Translations under genes and position numbers: made by a program
The notes under the pieces: model-generated
What the model saw: the letters and a program-made list of their open reading frames with translations, nothing else
What the model was told of the DNA's origin: nothing
Databases searched by the model: none
Part shown: piece after piece, positions 1-7,964 of the stretch
Position numbering within the stretch: the first letter of the stretch is position 1
Layout: every line of letters starts with the position of its first letter
NCBI GenBank assembly: GCA_002364005.1
Contig: DEXG01000015.1
Coordinates: forward strand, 277,749-326,143
Direction of reading: 5' to 3'
Source of the DNA: Phycisphaerales bacterium UBA3190
Lineage (GTDB): Bacteria; Planctomycetota; Phycisphaerae; Phycisphaerales; UBA1924
Length of the DNA stretch: 48,395 bases

Positions 1-348
1 GATGAGGACGGAGATGATCTTGTGGTCGGGGGCGCCGTCGTCGATCATGGTCATCACCCCGATGGCCCGGGCCTCGCAGATGCACATGGTGGGCACCTTC
101 TCGGTGCAGAACACCAGCACATCCAAGGGGTCGTCGTCCTCGGCCAGGGTCTGGGGGATGAAGCCGTAGTTCGCCGGGTAGTAGACCGCGCTGGAGAGCA
201 CACGGTCGAGGCGGAGCATGCCCGTGGGCTTGTCCAGCTCGTACTTGTTGCTCGAGCCCTTGGGGATCTCGATAATCGCACGGAAATGGCTGGGAAGCGG
301 TTGCTCCTTCAGCCCCGGTCTCACATCGTGCCATGGGTGAATTGCCAT
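1..348 (-). CDS. ppa: Inorganic pyrophosphatase, C-terminus cut by window edge
   Basis: Soluble family I inorganic pyrophosphatase, which hydrolyses pyrophosphate to two phosphates in the cytoplasm and so pulls biosynthetic reactions forward. The first 116 residues are present and run off the left edge. They begin MAIHPWHDVR and contain the family core: EIPKGSSNKYE (active-site Lys and Glu region), the YYPANYGFIPQT block, and the metal-binding signature DDDPLDV. The start is the ATG whose complement lies at 346-348. It has no Shine-Dalgarno but a TACCCT hexamer sits six bases upstream. It is divergent from the glucose-6-phosphate isomerase gene across 116 bp. The identification is firm because several catalytic motifs occur in the right order; only the truncation limits it. 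Confidence 0.95.
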   Translation of the reverse strand, partial: MAIHPWHDVRPGLKEQPLPSHFRAIIEIPKGSSNKYELDKPTGMLRLDRVLSSAVYYPANYGFIPQTLAEDDDPLDVLVFCTEKVPTMCICEARAIGVMTMIDDGAPDHKIISVLI

Positions 349-354
349 GCCCAA

Positions 355-360
355 AGGGTA
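355..360 (-). promoter_or_regulatory. Putative -10 element for ppa, leaderless start
   Basis: TACCCT on the minus strand lies six bases before the ppa ATG, so transcription would begin at or next to the A of the start codon. No convincing -35 element is seen. It is a weak hexamer on its own; the support is that the same spacing recurs at many gene heads here. Confidence 0.4.
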
Positions 361-452
361 CCCCCACTGCCCATGATCTCCACTTCAAAGCGAAGACTTG
401 ACCAACGATTGTTCTTCCAGCGTCCCAAAACCCGGCATCTCCCCCGCAGGCA

Positions 453-458
453 TATGCT
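453..458 (+). promoter_or_regulatory. Putative -10 element for pgi, leaderless start
   Basis: TATGCT ends six bases before the ATG at 465. No Shine-Dalgarno lies between. This favours the ATG at 465 over the in-frame TTG at 459, which would fall upstream of the expected transcript start. Confidence 0.45.
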
Positions 459-464
459 TTGCCC

Positions 465-1877
465 ATGCTCACCATCGACTATGCCAACTGTCTCACTTCC
501 CGCGTTGGGGCCCACGGGCTCGCCGACGACACCATCAGCACCAACGCCGATCGGCTCAGCGAGCTGACCCGATCGCTGAACCAGTCACGCGGCACCGGCT
601 GGGAACGCTGGCGCGAGCTGTGGAACAACCCCATGCGCCAGATCCACCTCGATCAGGTGCAGGCGGTCGCCAACGAAAGCGAGGGGCGGTTCGAGAACCT
701 CGTCGTCCTGGGGATCGGCGGCTCGGCGCTGGGCAACATCGCGATCCAGTCCGCCCTCAACAGCCCCGTGTACAACCTGCTCCCCCACAGCCAGCGGCCC
801 GGGCCGCGGGTCTTCGTGGTGGACAATGTCGACCCGGCGAATCTCAACGCGGTGCTTTCGGTCTGCGACCCCCGAGAGACGCTCTTCAATGTTGTCTCCA
901 AGTCCGGCGAGACGGCCGAGACCGCGTCGCAGTTCATGATCATCCGCAAGATCCTGCAGGACAGCGTGGGAAGCCGATGGGCCGACCATGTGGTCGCGAT
1001 TACGGACCCTGAGAAGGGCACCATGCGGACCATCTGCGATAAGGCCGGCATCACCACCCTGCCGGTCCCCGAGGGCGTAGGCGGGCGATTCAGCGTCCTC
1101 AGCCCCGTCGGGCTCTTCTCGGCCGCCATGGCCGGCATCGACATCGAGGCCCTCCTCGACGGCGCCAAGGCGATGGACGAGCGATGCAGCAGCGAGGATG
1201 CCACCAAGAACCCCGCGGCCATCCTCGCCCACCTGCTGGTGCATCTGGGCAACGGCGCCGCGGACATGCAGCCCAAGCCCAACCATGTCATGATGCCCTA
1301 TGCCAACGGGCTCAAGCTCATGGGCGACTGGTACGCCCAGCTCTGGGCCGAGTCGCTGGGCAAGAAGTCCGACAAAGACGGCAACGAGGTCTTCGCCGGC
1401 TACACCCCCATCAGCGCCCTGGGCACCACCGATCAGCACTCACAGGTCCAGCTCTACCGCGAGGGGCCCAACGACAAGGTCATCGGCTTCTGCGAAGTCG
1501 AAGACTTCGGCGACGACCAGTCGCTCACAATCCCCACCGGCATGGGTGTGGAAGCCATCGAGTATCTCGAAGGCAAGCGGATGGTCGACCTGCTCAACGC
1601 CGAGAAACGGGCGACCGAGTACGCGCTCGTCGACTCGCAGCGCCCCAACTACACCATCAAGTTTCCAAAGATCGACGCCCACCACATCGGCGAGTTCATC
1701 GCCCTCTGGGAGATCGCGACGGCCTACGCCGGGCTGATGCTGGGCATCGACGCGTACGACCAGCCGGCTGTGGAGACGGGAAAGAAGGCAACCTTCGGGC
1801 TCATGGGGCGCGAGGGGTACAGTGATTGGCTGAGCAAGGTGAACGACACGCTGGGCGAAACGCCGCATTTCGTCTGA
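465..1877 (+). CDS. pgi: Glucose-6-phosphate isomerase
   Basis: Interconverts glucose 6-phosphate and fructose 6-phosphate in glycolysis and gluconeogenesis. The 470-residue protein shows the SIS-fold phosphosugar motifs in order: LGIGGSALG near residue 83, SKSGETAET near 147, the family signature VGGRFSVLSPVGL near 205, the catalytic Glu in LWAESLGKK, the catalytic His in TTDQHSQ, and a C-terminal DQPAVETGKK that supplies the catalytic Lys. The length fits the shorter bacterial form of about 450 residues rather than the 550-residue E. coli type. The ATG at 465 is chosen because the residues before it would start at TTG and a -10-like hexamer sits just upstream. It is converging with the aspartyl protease gene. 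A phosphofructokinase gene closes the other end of the window. Confidence 0.96.
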   Translation: MLTIDYANCLTSRVGAHGLADDTISTNADRLSELTRSLNQSRGTGWERWRELWNNPMRQIHLDQVQAVANESEGRFENLVVLGIGGSALGNIAIQSALNSPVYNLLPHSQRPGPRVFVVDNVDPANLNAVLSVCDPRETLFNVVSKSGETAETASQFMIIRKILQDSVGSRWADHVVAITDPEKGTMRTICDKAGITTLPVPEGVGGRFSVLSPVGLFSAAMAGIDIEALLDGAKAMDERCSSEDATKNPAAILAHLLVHLGNGAADMQPKPNHVMMPYANGLKLMGDWYAQLWAESLGKKSDKDGNEVFAGYTPISALGTTDQHSQVQLYREGPNDKVIGFCEVEDFGDDQSLTIPTGMGVEAIEYLEGKRMVDLLNAEKRATEYALVDSQRPNYTIKFPKIDAHHIGEFIALWEIATAYAGLMLGIDAYDQPAVETGKKATFGLMGREGYSDWLSKVNDTLGETPHFV

Positions 1878-1919
1878 CCAATGTCACGGCGCGGCCGTGT
1901 TTCCATCCCGATATTGGTC
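1876..1919. terminator. Nested inverted repeat between convergent genes
   Basis: An outer 7-bp repeat (GACCAAT at 1876-1882, ATTGGTC at 1913-1919) encloses a perfect 6-bp hairpin CACGGC-GCG-GCCGTG at 1885-1899. It sits in the gap between two convergent genes, where a bidirectional terminator is expected, but there is no long T-tract on either side, so the function is inferred from position and symmetry. Confidence 0.4.
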
Positions 1920-1934
1920 TGATTCGAGTAACTC

Positions 1935-3245
1935 TTACTCATACATCTCATAAGTCCCATCAGGCAGCTTGCGAACATGGATCCCGGGTAGTTTCAGATC
2001 CGGGCCGCGCTTGGCGAGGTCGTCGGGGAACAAGGGTTCCATGCCCATCTGCATCTCGATGTGTTCGTCCCTGCGTTTGACGATCATCCGGACCGGCTTA
2101 CTCTTTTCCCAACTCCAGGTCAGCCAGCGGTAGCTGCGTTGCGAAGTTGAGGGTTCGCCATTGACTTCGATGATCCGATCGTTGGGTCGCAATCCCGCGA
2201 GCATGGCCGGGGATTGGTCGGCAACCCGCGAGACGATCAGTTCATCATCAACACGGAAATAGTCCATGATCCCGACGCCGTACATCGGGGGGACCCGAAC
2301 CGGATCATTGCCCGGCTCGGGCAGACTGAACCGCATGCGTTTGAACAACGGGTCGATCTGAACCCGGAAGCACTGCAGGAACTCATGACCGACGAGTCGG
2401 TGGGCGTTGTCGAGTTCCACTTGGGCACCGGTCACGCGATGTGGACCGAGTTGAATCTCGCCGTGGAGGGGGACGACCCGGTTGTCCATGCTCGTGCCGT
2501 TGAGCCCGAAGCTTTTCCCCATATTCCTCAGCGTTGCCCGCTGAGCGAGGTGCTTTGCGTGCTTCTCCGGCACTGAGAGCACGAACTTCCCGCCCGAATC
2601 GACGCCGTAGACCCCGCTGAGGGATGCCTCACCAGATGCAGGCGTGTGTTCGAGGCGGACCATCACCGTGGCACCTCTCATGCCGACGATCTCGACGACA
2701 TCGGGGTCATCCGGGTTGAGCGGCTGCTCAGAGATCCGCACCACCCCGTTTGGGTAGTCCAGATCGAGGGTGTACAGATTGATGCCGTAGTACCCAAGCA
2801 ACCCATCAAGCTGGTATCGCTCGAAGAACCAGTCCAGACTGTCCGTGGTGATGAGCGGTGCGCCGTTCAGGTGCACAGGACCGAGCCGAACCTCGTCAGC
2901 CCAATACACAACATGCGGCTCGGTCTTCCCATGTATATCACGCAACCGAGCCGTCCCTAACTCCTCGAGATCGAGCTGTGCCGCGACCTTGGTGCTCAGC
3001 AGCGAGCTGTCGGCACCAGTATCGAGCAGCATGCGAAAGGGGCCCTGGCCGTTGATCGTGACCTCAACGATCGCCCAGAGGTCCTCAATCGTCCCGATGG
3101 TGTAGTCCCGCTGCGGCGGGGTCTGATGTTCGAAGCTCGCATCAATGGCGTGAAACTGAACCCCGCTGCACCCGGAAGCGGGAATCAGAAGCGCACACAG
3201 CGAAAACATGGCAAACACGCGCAGGGCTCGGTTGATCGTCATCAT
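1935..3245 (-). CDS. Exported lipoprotein: two-lobed aspartyl protease with PDZ domain
   Basis: A 436-residue retropepsin/pepsin-like protein. The N-terminus is a lipoprotein signal ending in LIPASGC (Cys26). Two catalytic-type motifs follow: LLDTGADSS with Asp75 and YGVDSGGKF with Asp216, one in each half, each followed by a pepsin-like sheet pattern. Residues about 340-420 look like a PDZ domain (MLAGLRPNDRIIEVNGE), which usually binds peptide C-termini. It probably cleaves or binds protein at the inner face of the outer membrane; substrate unknown. The start is the first of two tandem ATGs; an upstream in-frame ATG at 3329 would bury the signal peptide. A TACGAT hexamer six bases upstream supports this start. 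It is divergent from the flagellar operon and not obviously part of it. Confidence 0.85.
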   Translation of the reverse strand: MMTINRALRVFAMFSLCALLIPASGCSGVQFHAIDASFEHQTPPQRDYTIGTIEDLWAIVEVTINGQGPFRMLLDTGADSSLLSTKVAAQLDLEELGTARLRDIHGKTEPHVVYWADEVRLGPVHLNGAPLITTDSLDWFFERYQLDGLLGYYGINLYTLDLDYPNGVVRISEQPLNPDDPDVVEIVGMRGATVMVRLEHTPASGEASLSGVYGVDSGGKFVLSVPEKHAKHLAQRATLRNMGKSFGLNGTSMDNRVVPLHGEIQLGPHRVTGAQVELDNAHRLVGHEFLQCFRVQIDPLFKRMRFSLPEPGNDPVRVPPMYGVGIMDYFRVDDELIVSRVADQSPAMLAGLRPNDRIIEVNGEPSTSQRSYRWLTWSWEKSKPVRMIVKRRDEHIEMQMGMEPLFPDDLAKRGPDLKLPGIHVRKLPDGTYEMYE

Positions 3246-3251
3246 GCCCAG

Positions 3252-3257
3252 ATCGTA
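3252..3257 (-). promoter_or_regulatory. Putative -10 element for the aspartyl protease, leaderless start
   Basis: TACGAT on the minus strand ends six bases before the ATG at 3245. The hexamer lies inside a small inverted repeat, CAGATC-GTACTC-GATCTG, which could also be a protein-binding site. Confidence 0.45.
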
Positions 3258-3282
3258 CTCGATCTGGTCTGATCGCCAAAGC

Positions 3283-3297
3283 TGGCACGCGGTTTGT
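3283..3297 (+). promoter_or_regulatory. Sigma-54-type promoter before flgF
   Basis: The sequence TGGCACG-CGGT-TTGT matches the sigma-54 consensus TGGCACG-N4-TTGC except for the last base (GT instead of the -12 GC). It lies 71 bp before the flgF ATG and points into the operon. The full seven-base -24 block makes chance unlikely; the imperfect -12 lowers confidence. An analogous sequence precedes flgI. Confidence 0.55.
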
Positions 3298-3368
3298 GTA
3301 CTCATCCATGTCGGCGGGCTGCTGTTCACGGATGAACAGGGTCTGACCGCAGCGTCAGGGGCTGTGCC

Positions 3369-4136
3369 ATGGACTACGGCTTACAAATCTCAGCGTCGGG
3401 TGCGCTCGCAAGCATGCACGCGCAAGATACGCTCACGAATAACCTTGCGAACATCAACACCACCGGTTTCAAGCCATTGCTGACCGGGACGATGTTTCGC
3501 GAGGCGGCTCGCACCGAGGACAACCTCCCTCACATGAGTTCGAACGCCCTGCTGGAACGGCTGGGCTCGGGCGTGTTTTCTGCGCCTGAGACGATCAACT
3601 TTGCGCAAGGGGCGCTCGAATCGTCCGAATCGCAGTTCGATCTGGCCATCCAGGGCGATGGCTTCTTCCTCGTGGGTGATCCGGGCAACCCGGCGCTGAC
3701 CCGCGACGGGCGCTTCACGATCAGCAGCGACAACCAGCTCGTCATGGCCGCGACGGGCACCCCGGTGCTCTCTTCGAGCCAAAACCCGATCTCGATTGAC
3801 CCGCAGCAGGGCCCGGTTGAGATCGGCGGCAACGGCGTTATCCGACAGAACGGCGCAGAGATCGCTCAGCTCGGGCTCAGCGATGTGCCCGACCGCAGTA
3901 TTCTGGCCCCGATCGGGGGCGGGAAGTTTGCGGCACAGGGTGGATCGGCGCTGAACCTCATCGATGCAACCGGGACGGTGCGTCAGTACCACCTTGAGGC
4001 CTCGGCCTCCAATGAGATCGACTCGCTGATGAAGATCCAGAGCGCCTCGCGCCACGCCCAGAGCAACATCGGGATGATCGACCTGCAGAACAGACTGATC
4101 ACCCGCGCCATCAACACCTTCGGCCAGATCGCCTAA
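3369..4136 (+). CDS. flgF: Flagellar basal-body rod protein FlgF
   Basis: Proximal rod subunit of the flagellar basal body, exported by the flagellar type III system. The 255-residue protein has the N-terminal rod-family motif NNLANINTTGFK at residues 24-35, a central QGDGFFLVGDPGN block followed by LTRDGRF, and a C-terminal heptad-rich helix ending in ITRAINTFGQIA, the usual FlgF/FlgG layout. It is called FlgF because it is immediately followed by a better FlgG match, with flgA and flgH downstream, the common flgFGAH order. No strong Shine-Dalgarno precedes the ATG; the sigma-54-type promoter lies 71 bp upstream. Confidence 0.9.
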   Translation: MDYGLQISASGALASMHAQDTLTNNLANINTTGFKPLLTGTMFREAARTEDNLPHMSSNALLERLGSGVFSAPETINFAQGALESSESQFDLAIQGDGFFLVGDPGNPALTRDGRFTISSDNQLVMAATGTPVLSSSQNPISIDPQQGPVEIGGNGVIRQNGAEIAQLGLSDVPDRSILAPIGGGKFAAQGGSALNLIDATGTVRQYHLEASASNEIDSLMKIQSASRHAQSNIGMIDLQNRLITRAINTFGQIA

Positions 4137-4163
4137 GCCAGTTATTTTAAAGGATTTATACAC

Positions 4164-4970
4164 ATGGCCATCATCGCGATGCAATCAGCCGCTACTGGAC
4201 TCCGGGCCCTCGATACCCGACTCGATGTCATCGCCAACAACCTGGCGAATGTGAACACCGAGGGGTTCAAGTCCAGCCGGGTCAACTTCGAAGATCTGCT
4301 CTACCTCGAACGCGCCCAGCCAGGGGTTGAGAATGCCATCGGCGATCAGCGCCCCACCGGGCTGTATGTTGGCTTGGGCGTCGATGTCAGCGGCACCCAG
4401 CAGGACTTCACGATCGGCACCCCGATCTCGACGACCTCCGACACTGACATCATGATCGAGGGACGCGGGTTCTTCAAAGTCCAGGTTGAGGATTCGCTGG
4501 GCACCGGTGAGGCATTCACCCGGAACGGCAACTTCGTACGCAACAGCGACGGCGAACTCGTGCTGGCCAACTCCGACGGGCGACGCCTGATCCCCAACAT
4601 CACCATCCCCGACAATGCAACAGCGATCCAAGTCCAACCGGACGGGCGTGTGATGTACCTGGCGCCCGGAGACACCGAACCCTCCGAGGCGGGGCAGCTG
4701 GCGATCTCGATCTTCACCAACCCGACCGGGCTCAGCTCGATCGGTGGGAATCTCTGGGTCGAGTCCGCTGCTTCGGGCCCACCCATCGAGGGCGAACCCG
4801 GCACCGAGAACTTCGGAACGCTCCGGGGCAACACGCTTGAGGGCTCCAATGTGGACCCCTCACGCGAGCTGATCGAACTGATTCGTACACAGCGTGCCTT
4901 CGAGATGAACTCGCAGGCCATCCGAGCCGCCGACGAGACCCTCCAGTCCATCGCCCAGCTGCGTCGATAA
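4164..4970 (+). CDS. flgG: Flagellar distal rod protein FlgG
   Basis: Subunit of the distal rod, the drive shaft that crosses the periplasm through the P and L rings. It is 268 residues long, near the 260 usual for FlgG. The N-terminus MAIIAMQSAATGL and the motif NNLANVNTEGFK at residues 25-36 are typical, as are GRGFFKVQ, the FTRNGNF segment, the GNTLEGSNVD turn and the C-terminal ELIRTQRAFEMNSQAI. An AAAGGA Shine-Dalgarno stands before the ATG. Second gene of the flgFGAH unit. Confidence 0.96.
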   Translation: MAIIAMQSAATGLRALDTRLDVIANNLANVNTEGFKSSRVNFEDLLYLERAQPGVENAIGDQRPTGLYVGLGVDVSGTQQDFTIGTPISTTSDTDIMIEGRGFFKVQVEDSLGTGEAFTRNGNFVRNSDGELVLANSDGRRLIPNITIPDNATAIQVQPDGRVMYLAPGDTEPSEAGQLAISIFTNPTGLSSIGGNLWVESAASGPPIEGEPGTENFGTLRGNTLEGSNVDPSRELIELIRTQRAFEMNSQAIRAADETLQSIAQLRR

Positions 4971-5001
4971 ACGAGCCCTGAAGAGAAAGCCACATCCCTT
5001 G

Positions 5002-6054
5002 ATGCGCCCACTGATCAATCTGATACTCGCACTCATGCTCTTGAGCGCCGTGGCACGCGGCGAAGAACTGGACACCATCACACAGGTGGACCTGCGCGCA
5101 ACGGTCCGAGTCGCACACGATCAGCAAGCAATCACACTGGGCGACCTGGCACGGATCAGCGGCCCGCAAGCCACTGCGCTGCAGAAGCTTGCGATCGATC
5201 ACGCCCCGGAGATCCGTACGGGCAACTGGTCGATGCTCGAGCTGACGGGGATCCGTGAGCAGCTCAAGAACGCGATTGGGGTCAACTACGGGGCCATCGC
5301 GCTTCGGGGCGGCGATGTGCGCCTTACGCGATTGCCCGATCGCAACGCCCCCAGGGTCGAGACCAAGGCACCAACGCCGCAAGCCCAAGCCGTGACTGGC
5401 CCCACGCTCCGGGACCACATCGAACGCTGGGTCTACGCCCGCCTGCGCAGCACCCCTGAAACAACCAGGATCAAATACAACGAGCGTGACACATCGAAGC
5501 TGGCCACACCAACGAGCGGGCGGGTGGTCGAGATTCGGGAGATCGGGCGTTCGGACTTGATGACGCTTGGATTCGTCGTCTATGAGAACGAGCAGATCGT
5601 CCTGGAAAATACGCTCCGTTTCGAAGCGCTGGTCCAGCGCGAGGTCCTGGTCACGACGGGGTTTATCCGGCGTGGCGAAGCGGTGAGCCGCGATATGACC
5701 CAGGTTGAACAGCGTTGGTTACCCACCACAGAACCGATCGCCATGCCCACCGACTCAATCGGCCAGGTTGTGCGGAGCACCGTCGACCCCGGCGAGATGC
5801 TGCTCGCCTCCATGCTCGAACCCCCGGTTCTGGTGGAGCGTGGCCAGATCGTCAGCGCCCGCTCGATCGCCGGGAGCGTGAGCGTCTCACTCAAGGTCCG
5901 CGCCAAGCAGGATGGACGCCTGGGCGAGATTATCGAACTCGAATCGCGCGATCGCTCGCAGCGCTTCCAAGCCCGCGTTGCGGGAACTGGGCGCGTCGTG
6001 ATCGTCCATGAACAAAGCCAGATGACCCCGAGCACTCGCTCGGGCGGGAGATGA
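5002..6054 (+). CDS. flgA: Flagellar P-ring assembly chaperone FlgA
   Basis: Periplasmic chaperone for assembly of the FlgI P ring. The 350-residue protein begins with a signal peptide (MRPLINLILALML, cleavage probably after AVARG). The C-terminal third, from about residue 210, is the SAF/FlgA domain: REVLVTTGFIRRGEAVS, then DMLLASMLEPP-type and VERGQIV segments, ending in the ARVAGTGRVVIV strand. The N-terminal part is longer and less conserved than in enteric FlgA (about 220 residues). The ATG at 5002 is preferred over the adjoining in-frame TTG. It lies 31 bp after flgG and four bases before flgH, so it is translationally close to both. Confidence 0.88.
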   Translation: MRPLINLILALMLLSAVARGEELDTITQVDLRATVRVAHDQQAITLGDLARISGPQATALQKLAIDHAPEIRTGNWSMLELTGIREQLKNAIGVNYGAIALRGGDVRLTRLPDRNAPRVETKAPTPQAQAVTGPTLRDHIERWVYARLRSTPETTRIKYNERDTSKLATPTSGRVVEIREIGRSDLMTLGFVVYENEQIVLENTLRFEALVQREVLVTTGFIRRGEAVSRDMTQVEQRWLPTTEPIAMPTDSIGQVVRSTVDPGEMLLASMLEPPVLVERGQIVSARSIAGSVSVSLKVRAKQDGRLGEIIELESRDRSQRFQARVAGTGRVVIVHEQSQMTPSTRSGGR

Positions 6055-6058
6055 TGAC

Positions 6059-6736
6059 ATGACACGGAACTACCTACTTCTCTGTATTTTCGGCTTCGCG
6101 TGCGTTTCTGCGCACGCACAGAGTCTGTTCCTTGCCTCAGCGAACGAGTCGAGCAACGAAGCGGGCCAGCCCGCGATCCTGCTCAACGATGTCTCGATGC
6201 ACTTCATCGCGGCCCCCGAAACCCGGGTGATCAAGAAGCACGACATCATCACGATCATCATCGATGAGAACAGCAGCACGACCAGCTCGCAGAAGCTGGA
6301 GACCGCCAAGGACTCGAGTTCGTCGGCTTCGATTGACGCGTTGGTCGATTGGCTCCAGCTCCTCGAGCTTCGCATTGAGCAGGGCGGGATCACCAATACC
6401 GAGCTGATCGATCTCTCGACCGCCCGGGATTTCAACGGCGAAGGCGATTACAAGCGGAAAGACAAGTTCAGCGCCAGGATCAGCGCCACGGTGATCGATG
6501 TCAAGCCCAACGGGACGCTGGTCCTGCAGGCCAAGAAGACCATCGCACGCGACAGCGAGATCTCCGAGCTTGTGCTCTCGGGTCTGGTCCGCGAAGAGGA
6601 CATCACGCAGCAGAACACGATCCTGTCGAGCCAGATGGCGGACCTGAAGATCATCCTTGAGAACGAGGGCGATGTAAAGGAAGCCGCGGAGAAGGGGCTG
6701 ATCACCCGCGTGCTCGACGCCGTCTTCGCGTTCTGA
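6059..6736 (+). CDS. flgH: Flagellar L-ring protein FlgH, without an obvious lipobox
   Basis: Forms the outer-membrane L ring around the distal rod. The 225-residue protein has the conserved FlgH body: IKKHDIITIIIDENSST, GEGDYKRKDKFSARISATV, and DVKPNGTLVLQAKK. The N-terminus MTRNYLLLCIFGFACVSAHAQ is a signal peptide with a signal-peptidase-I-like AHA-Q site. Classical FlgH is a lipoprotein with a lipobox; here the only early cysteine is in FGFAC, which is a poor lipobox. It ends the first flagellar transcription unit, with a strong terminator 26 bp downstream. Confidence 0.92.
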   Translation: MTRNYLLLCIFGFACVSAHAQSLFLASANESSNEAGQPAILLNDVSMHFIAAPETRVIKKHDIITIIIDENSSTTSSQKLETAKDSSSSASIDALVDWLQLLELRIEQGGITNTELIDLSTARDFNGEGDYKRKDKFSARISATVIDVKPNGTLVLQAKKTIARDSEISELVLSGLVREEDITQQNTILSSQMADLKIILENEGDVKEAAEKGLITRVLDAVFAF

Positions 6737-6762
6737 GCAGAATCAACTCCACCCACCACCGG

Positions 6763-6797
6763 CACGCGTGCGCTCGTTTCGACGCACGCGTGTTTTT
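6763..6797 (+). terminator. Strong rho-independent terminator after flgH
   Basis: A perfect 10-bp GC-rich stem (CACGCGTGCG at 6763-6772, CGCACGCGTG at 6783-6792) with a further TCG-TTT-CGA inner hairpin and one bulged C, followed by TTTTT at 6793-6797. It separates flgFGAH from flgI and its own sigma-54-type promoter. Confidence 0.88.
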
Positions 6798-6815
6798 CGT
6801 TGGGCCATTCTGGTT

Positions 6816-6830
6816 TGGCACGCCGTTCGC
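6816..6830 (+). promoter_or_regulatory. Sigma-54-type promoter before flgI
   Basis: TGGCACG-CCGT-TCGC keeps the full -24 block and the invariant GG-N10-GC spacing. It lies just after the flgH terminator and 29 bp before the flgI ATG, which would start the transcript just ahead of the GGAAGGA Shine-Dalgarno at 6844-6850. Confidence 0.65.
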
Positions 6831-6859
6831 GTAAGAACCCAACGGAAGGAATCCACACC

Positions 6860-7954
6860 ATGAGACGACGGATCGTCAACATACTTTTCATGCTGCTCGC
6901 CCTGGGCGTGCTCTCGCTGGACGCCCACGCGGGCAAGACGCTGCGTGAGATCTCACGCGTGAAGGGGCAGGGCGCTTCGGTTGTTCAGGGCCTGGGCCTG
7001 GTTGTCGGCCTCGACGGCACCGGCGATTCGAGCGACGAGCTGGCCATGGCACGCCCGCTGGCCGAGACGCTCAAGAACATGGGCAACCCGATCGCGGTCG
7101 ACGAGCTGGGAAAAGGCAAGTCCGTGGCGTTGGTCATGGTGAGCTGCCGAATCCCGCGTGAGGGCGCCAAGACCGATGATGTGTTCGATGTTGAGATCTC
7201 GGTGCTCAACTCCGCGAAGAGTCTTGAGGGCGGACGCCTGCTGACCACCCCCCTGATCGGCCCCCGACGCGATCCTGTCGTTTACGCGTTCGCGGAGGGC
7301 TCGATGACCGTCCCCGATCCGGATCTCCCCACGACCGCTCGTGTTGCGCGTGGTGCGCAGATGGTGCGCGACATCAACACGACCCCAAGCATCGGTGGCT
7401 CGTTCGATCTGATTATCGATCAGAGTTTCTCGGGCTGGGGGGCCGCGGCGGCGATCAGCGCCGAGATCAACCAGCAGTACCTGCTCACCGCATCGAGCAT
7501 GGAGAACCAGGTCGCACGCACGGTCGACGCACGCACGATCCGGGTCATCGTGCCCGTGACCGAGCGCGAGGAGCCCGCGGCGTTCTTCGGCGACATCATG
7601 CAGACCGACATCACCAGCGCGTTGCGAAAGCTTCCCGCGCAGGTCCGGTGCGACACGAGCACGGGCATCATCATCATCACCGGCGATGTCCAGGTCTCCC
7701 CCACCGTGATCACCCACAAGGATCTCACAATCTCGACCACGGTTGCCGCACCACTCGGGCAGGGCGGAGAAGCAACCAGTGAGTTCGCGGCCATCTACGC
7801 GGTCGATGACGAGGTCGACACATCGCGATTGCAGGACCTGATCACCGCCTTCGACCAGCTGGACATCCCGCCGATCGAGCAGATCAACATCCTCAAGATG
7901 CTCCGCGAGACGGGCATGCTGCACGCGAAACTCATCATCGACGGGCGCGAGTAA
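6860..7954 (+). CDS. flgI: Flagellar P-ring protein FlgI
   Basis: Periplasmic subunit of the P ring that sits in the peptidoglycan around the rod. The 364-residue protein opens with a signal peptide (MRRRIVNILFMLLALGVLSLDAHA, cut before GKT) and continues with the very conserved LREISRVKGQ, LGLVVGLDGTGDS, and later TGIIIITGDVQVSPTVITH and the C-terminal LKMLRETGMLHAKLIIDG. Length matches the family. The ATG at 6860 with GGAAGGA ten bases upstream is used; an in-frame ATG at 6800 lies upstream of the promoter. First gene of a unit that runs through the rod-binding protein, flgN, flgK and flgL. Confidence 0.96.
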   Translation: MRRRIVNILFMLLALGVLSLDAHAGKTLREISRVKGQGASVVQGLGLVVGLDGTGDSSDELAMARPLAETLKNMGNPIAVDELGKGKSVALVMVSCRIPREGAKTDDVFDVEISVLNSAKSLEGGRLLTTPLIGPRRDPVVYAFAEGSMTVPDPDLPTTARVARGAQMVRDINTTPSIGGSFDLIIDQSFSGWGAAAAISAEINQQYLLTASSMENQVARTVDARTIRVIVPVTEREEPAAFFGDIMQTDITSALRKLPAQVRCDTSTGIIIITGDVQVSPTVITHKDLTISTTVAAPLGQGGEATSEFAAIYAVDDEVDTSRLQDLITAFDQLDIPPIEQINILKMLRETGMLHAKLIIDGRE

Positions 7955-7964
7955 GGAGCACCAC

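Noticed and set aside
16..281. Apparent Arg/Ser-rich proteins in the window's first 300 bases
   Set aside because: They are shifted-frame readings of the pyrophosphatase gene.
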